From positions 1 through 6,350 of the forward strand of contig DATGUM010000055.1 in NCBI GenBank assembly GCA_035301345.1: 6,350 nt of DNA, given 5' to 3'. Source of the stretch: CALAMD01 sp035301345 (lineage in GTDB: Bacteria > Bacillota > Bacilli > Bacillales > Amphibacillaceae). A model generated the notes under the pieces. It ran no database searches, was not told the DNA's origin, and saw only the letters and a program-made list of their open reading frames with translations. The position numbers and the translations under genes are program-made. Below, one piece after another: positions 4,970 to 6,350 of the stretch. Numbering within the stretch: the first letter of the stretch is position 1; every line of letters starts with the position of its first letter.

Positions 4970-6350
4970 ATGGCTACTTTAAAACAACAATGGTTTGGAA
5001 ATATGCGGGGGGATATATTAGCTGGTATTGTCGTCGGATTAGCACTTATACCGGAAGCTTTAGCGTTTGCATTTATCGTCGGTGTTGATCCGAGGGTCGC
5101 TTTATATGCGTCATTTACGATCGCAGTGATTATATCTTTCGTCGGAGGAAGACCTGCATTAATTTCAGCCGCCACGGGTGCGATGGCTTTAGTATTAGTC
5201 AGTTTAATGGCTAATCACGGCCTACAATACATGCTCGCAGCAACTATTTTAACAGGTATTATTCAAGTTATATTAGGATTATTAGGGGTAGCCCATTTAA
5301 TGCGTTTTATTCCAAATTCAGTCATGTTAGGGTTTGTTAATGCATTAGGAATAATGATTTTTATGACACAAATGCCGTATTTAATTGGTTTTAACATGCT
5401 TACGTATGTTTTTGCCATTGTTACATTAATTCTCGTTTACGTTATTCCGCGTTTTATAAAGACGATTCCTTCGCCGTTAATTGCAATTGTTGTCATGACG
5501 GCGATTGCTTTAGTGAGTGGAGTGAAGTTACAAACAATTGGTGATATCGGTACGATGCCGCGTACATTACCGACGTTTTTCATACCAAATATACCGTTAT
5601 CATTCGAAACCCTAAAAATTATTTTCCCATACGCGCTCGCTTTATCGATTGTCGGACTATTAGAGTCGTTATTGACGTCACAAGTTCTTGACGATATGAC
5701 GGATACGGATAGTAATAAAAATAAGGAAGCTCGTGGACAAGGGATAGCTAATTTTATCAATGGATTTTTCGGTGGGATGGCGGGATGTGCTTTAATTGGG
5801 CAATCAGTCATAAACGTTAAATCAGGTGGCAGAGGGCGTTTATCAACATTCACTGCCGGTGTTTTTTTAATGTTTTTAATTATTGTTTTAGGTGATTTTG
5901 TCATAAAAGTGCCGATGCCTGTATTAGTCGGTGTCATGATTATGGTAAGTATGACGACGTTTAATTGGGGGTCATTTAAGTTTATGAAACAAGCGCCCCT
6001 TTCAGAAACACTCGTGATGGTTATAACAATAGCGATTATTTTATACACACAAAACTTAGCGATTGGTGTCGTTCTTGGTGTTATTTTAAGTGCACTTATT
6101 TTTGTTAGTAAAATTTCGCGTCTGGCGGTCAAACGTGAGAGTCATTATTTTACAGTAAAAGGACCGCTATTCTTTGCTTCAACGACAACATTTATTGAAG
6201 CGTTTAACGACGTGTCTGATCAAAGGATTGTGATTGATTTTTCAGATAGCCATTTATGGGATGAGTCAGCTATAGGTGCGATTATAAAAGTGAAAAATCA
6301 ATTGGAAAGTAATGGTGTTGACGTTAAAATTGTCGGGTTAAATGATTCAA
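4970..6350 (+). CDS. SulP/SLC26-family anion transporter with STAS domain (3' end outside window)
   Basis: The frame is open from ATG 4970 to the window edge, giving 460 residues without a stop. Residues 14-75 carry the SulP signature (GDILAGIVVGLALIPEALAF, then DPRVALYASF, then GGRPALISAATGAMALV). Many hydrophobic segments follow to about residue 385, including LGFVNALGIMIFMTQMP, a conserved-type Glu232 in LLESLLTSQVLDD, and FFGGMAGCALIGQSVINVKSG. From about residue 392 (FTVKGPLFFA) a cytoplasmic STAS domain begins, with IVIDFSDSHLWDESAIGAI around Asp431-Ser433, the loop that in anti-sigma antagonists carries the Asp-Ser pair. The pattern resembles Bacillus subtilis YbaR, so only about 15-30 residues are probably missing. 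Members carry sulfate, bicarbonate, dicarboxylates or other anions; substrate here is unknown, and the common name sulfate permease should not be taken as proof. The IPEA motif in the first helix replaces the Pro-Gln of many sulfate carriers. Co-transcribed with the yhfK-like gene 10 bases upstream. Confidence 0.93.
   Translation, partial: MATLKQQWFGNMRGDILAGIVVGLALIPEALAFAFIVGVDPRVALYASFTIAVIISFVGGRPALISAATGAMALVLVSLMANHGLQYMLAATILTGIIQVILGLLGVAHLMRFIPNSVMLGFVNALGIMIFMTQMPYLIGFNMLTYVFAIVTLILVYVIPRFIKTIPSPLIAIVVMTAIALVSGVKLQTIGDIGTMPRTLPTFFIPNIPLSFETLKIIFPYALALSIVGLLESLLTSQVLDDMTDTDSNKNKEARGQGIANFINGFFGGMAGCALIGQSVINVKSGGRGRLSTFTAGVFLMFLIIVLGDFVIKVPMPVLVGVMIMVSMTTFNWGSFKFMKQAPLSETLVMVITIAIILYTQNLAIGVVLGVILSALIFVSKISRLAVKRESHYFTVKGPLFFASTTTFIEAFNDVSDQRIVIDFSDSHLWDESAIGAIIKVKNQLESNGVDVKIVGLNDS

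Noticed and set aside
4873..5175. Minus-strand open frame of 100 codons
   Set aside because: It spans the junction of two convincing plus-strand genes in antisense and shows no own signals.
5437..6132. Minus-strand open frame of 231 codons
   Set aside because: It is long but lies opposite the SulP membrane domain; its Thr/Ile/Pro-rich composition is what the complement of Gly/Val/Ile-rich membrane codons gives.

Overview
The window comes from a low-GC Gram-positive genome, most likely order Bacillales and plausibly a salt-tolerant member of Staphylococcaceae or Bacillaceae. The evidence is the AT-rich codon use, strong AGGAG-type ribosome binding sites, an IS1182-type transposase, a GbsR-type regulator, a YhfK-like oxidoreductase, a YbaR-like SulP transporter and a very acidic secreted lipoprotein. 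The species cannot be named from this sequence.

Layout. (1) Positions 1 to about 957 (+) hold the 3' part of an IS1182-family insertion sequence. Its transposase is broken by a one-base frameshift near 388-391. It ends in a strong hairpin (881-926) and a short palindrome (935-957) that probably marks the right end of the element. (2) Positions 964-1854 (-) encode an unrecognised 296-residue protein whose stop codon lies 7 bases from the palindrome; a 17-bp palindrome lies just upstream of its ribosome binding site. (3) Positions 2020-4114 (-) are a tight three-gene operon: GbsR-type regulator, isochorismatase-family cysteine hydrolase, and glycine betaine/carnitine/choline-type substrate-binding lipoprotein. 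It has its own promoter, an array of TTAAACA/TGTTTAA half-sites over the -10, and a clear Rho-independent terminator (1984-2010). (4) Positions 4303 to beyond 6350 (+) are a divergent two-gene operon: a YhfK-like NAD(P)-binding epimerase/dehydratase-type protein and a SulP/SLC26 anion transporter with a C-terminal STAS domain, cut by the window edge.

How the genes may work together. The minus-strand operon looks like a small osmolyte or quaternary-amine module. The lipoprotein would capture a trimethylammonium-type compound outside the cell, the GbsR-type protein would sense such a compound and repress the operon from its palindromic sites, and the hydrolase would act on an amide- or carbamoyl-type compound. 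No ABC permease or ATPase and no betaine aldehyde or choline dehydrogenase is present here, so the lipoprotein must use a transporter core encoded elsewhere. The hydrolase's substrate is the main unknown and the most interesting point of the window. The two divergent operons share a 188-bp intergenic region holding both promoters.
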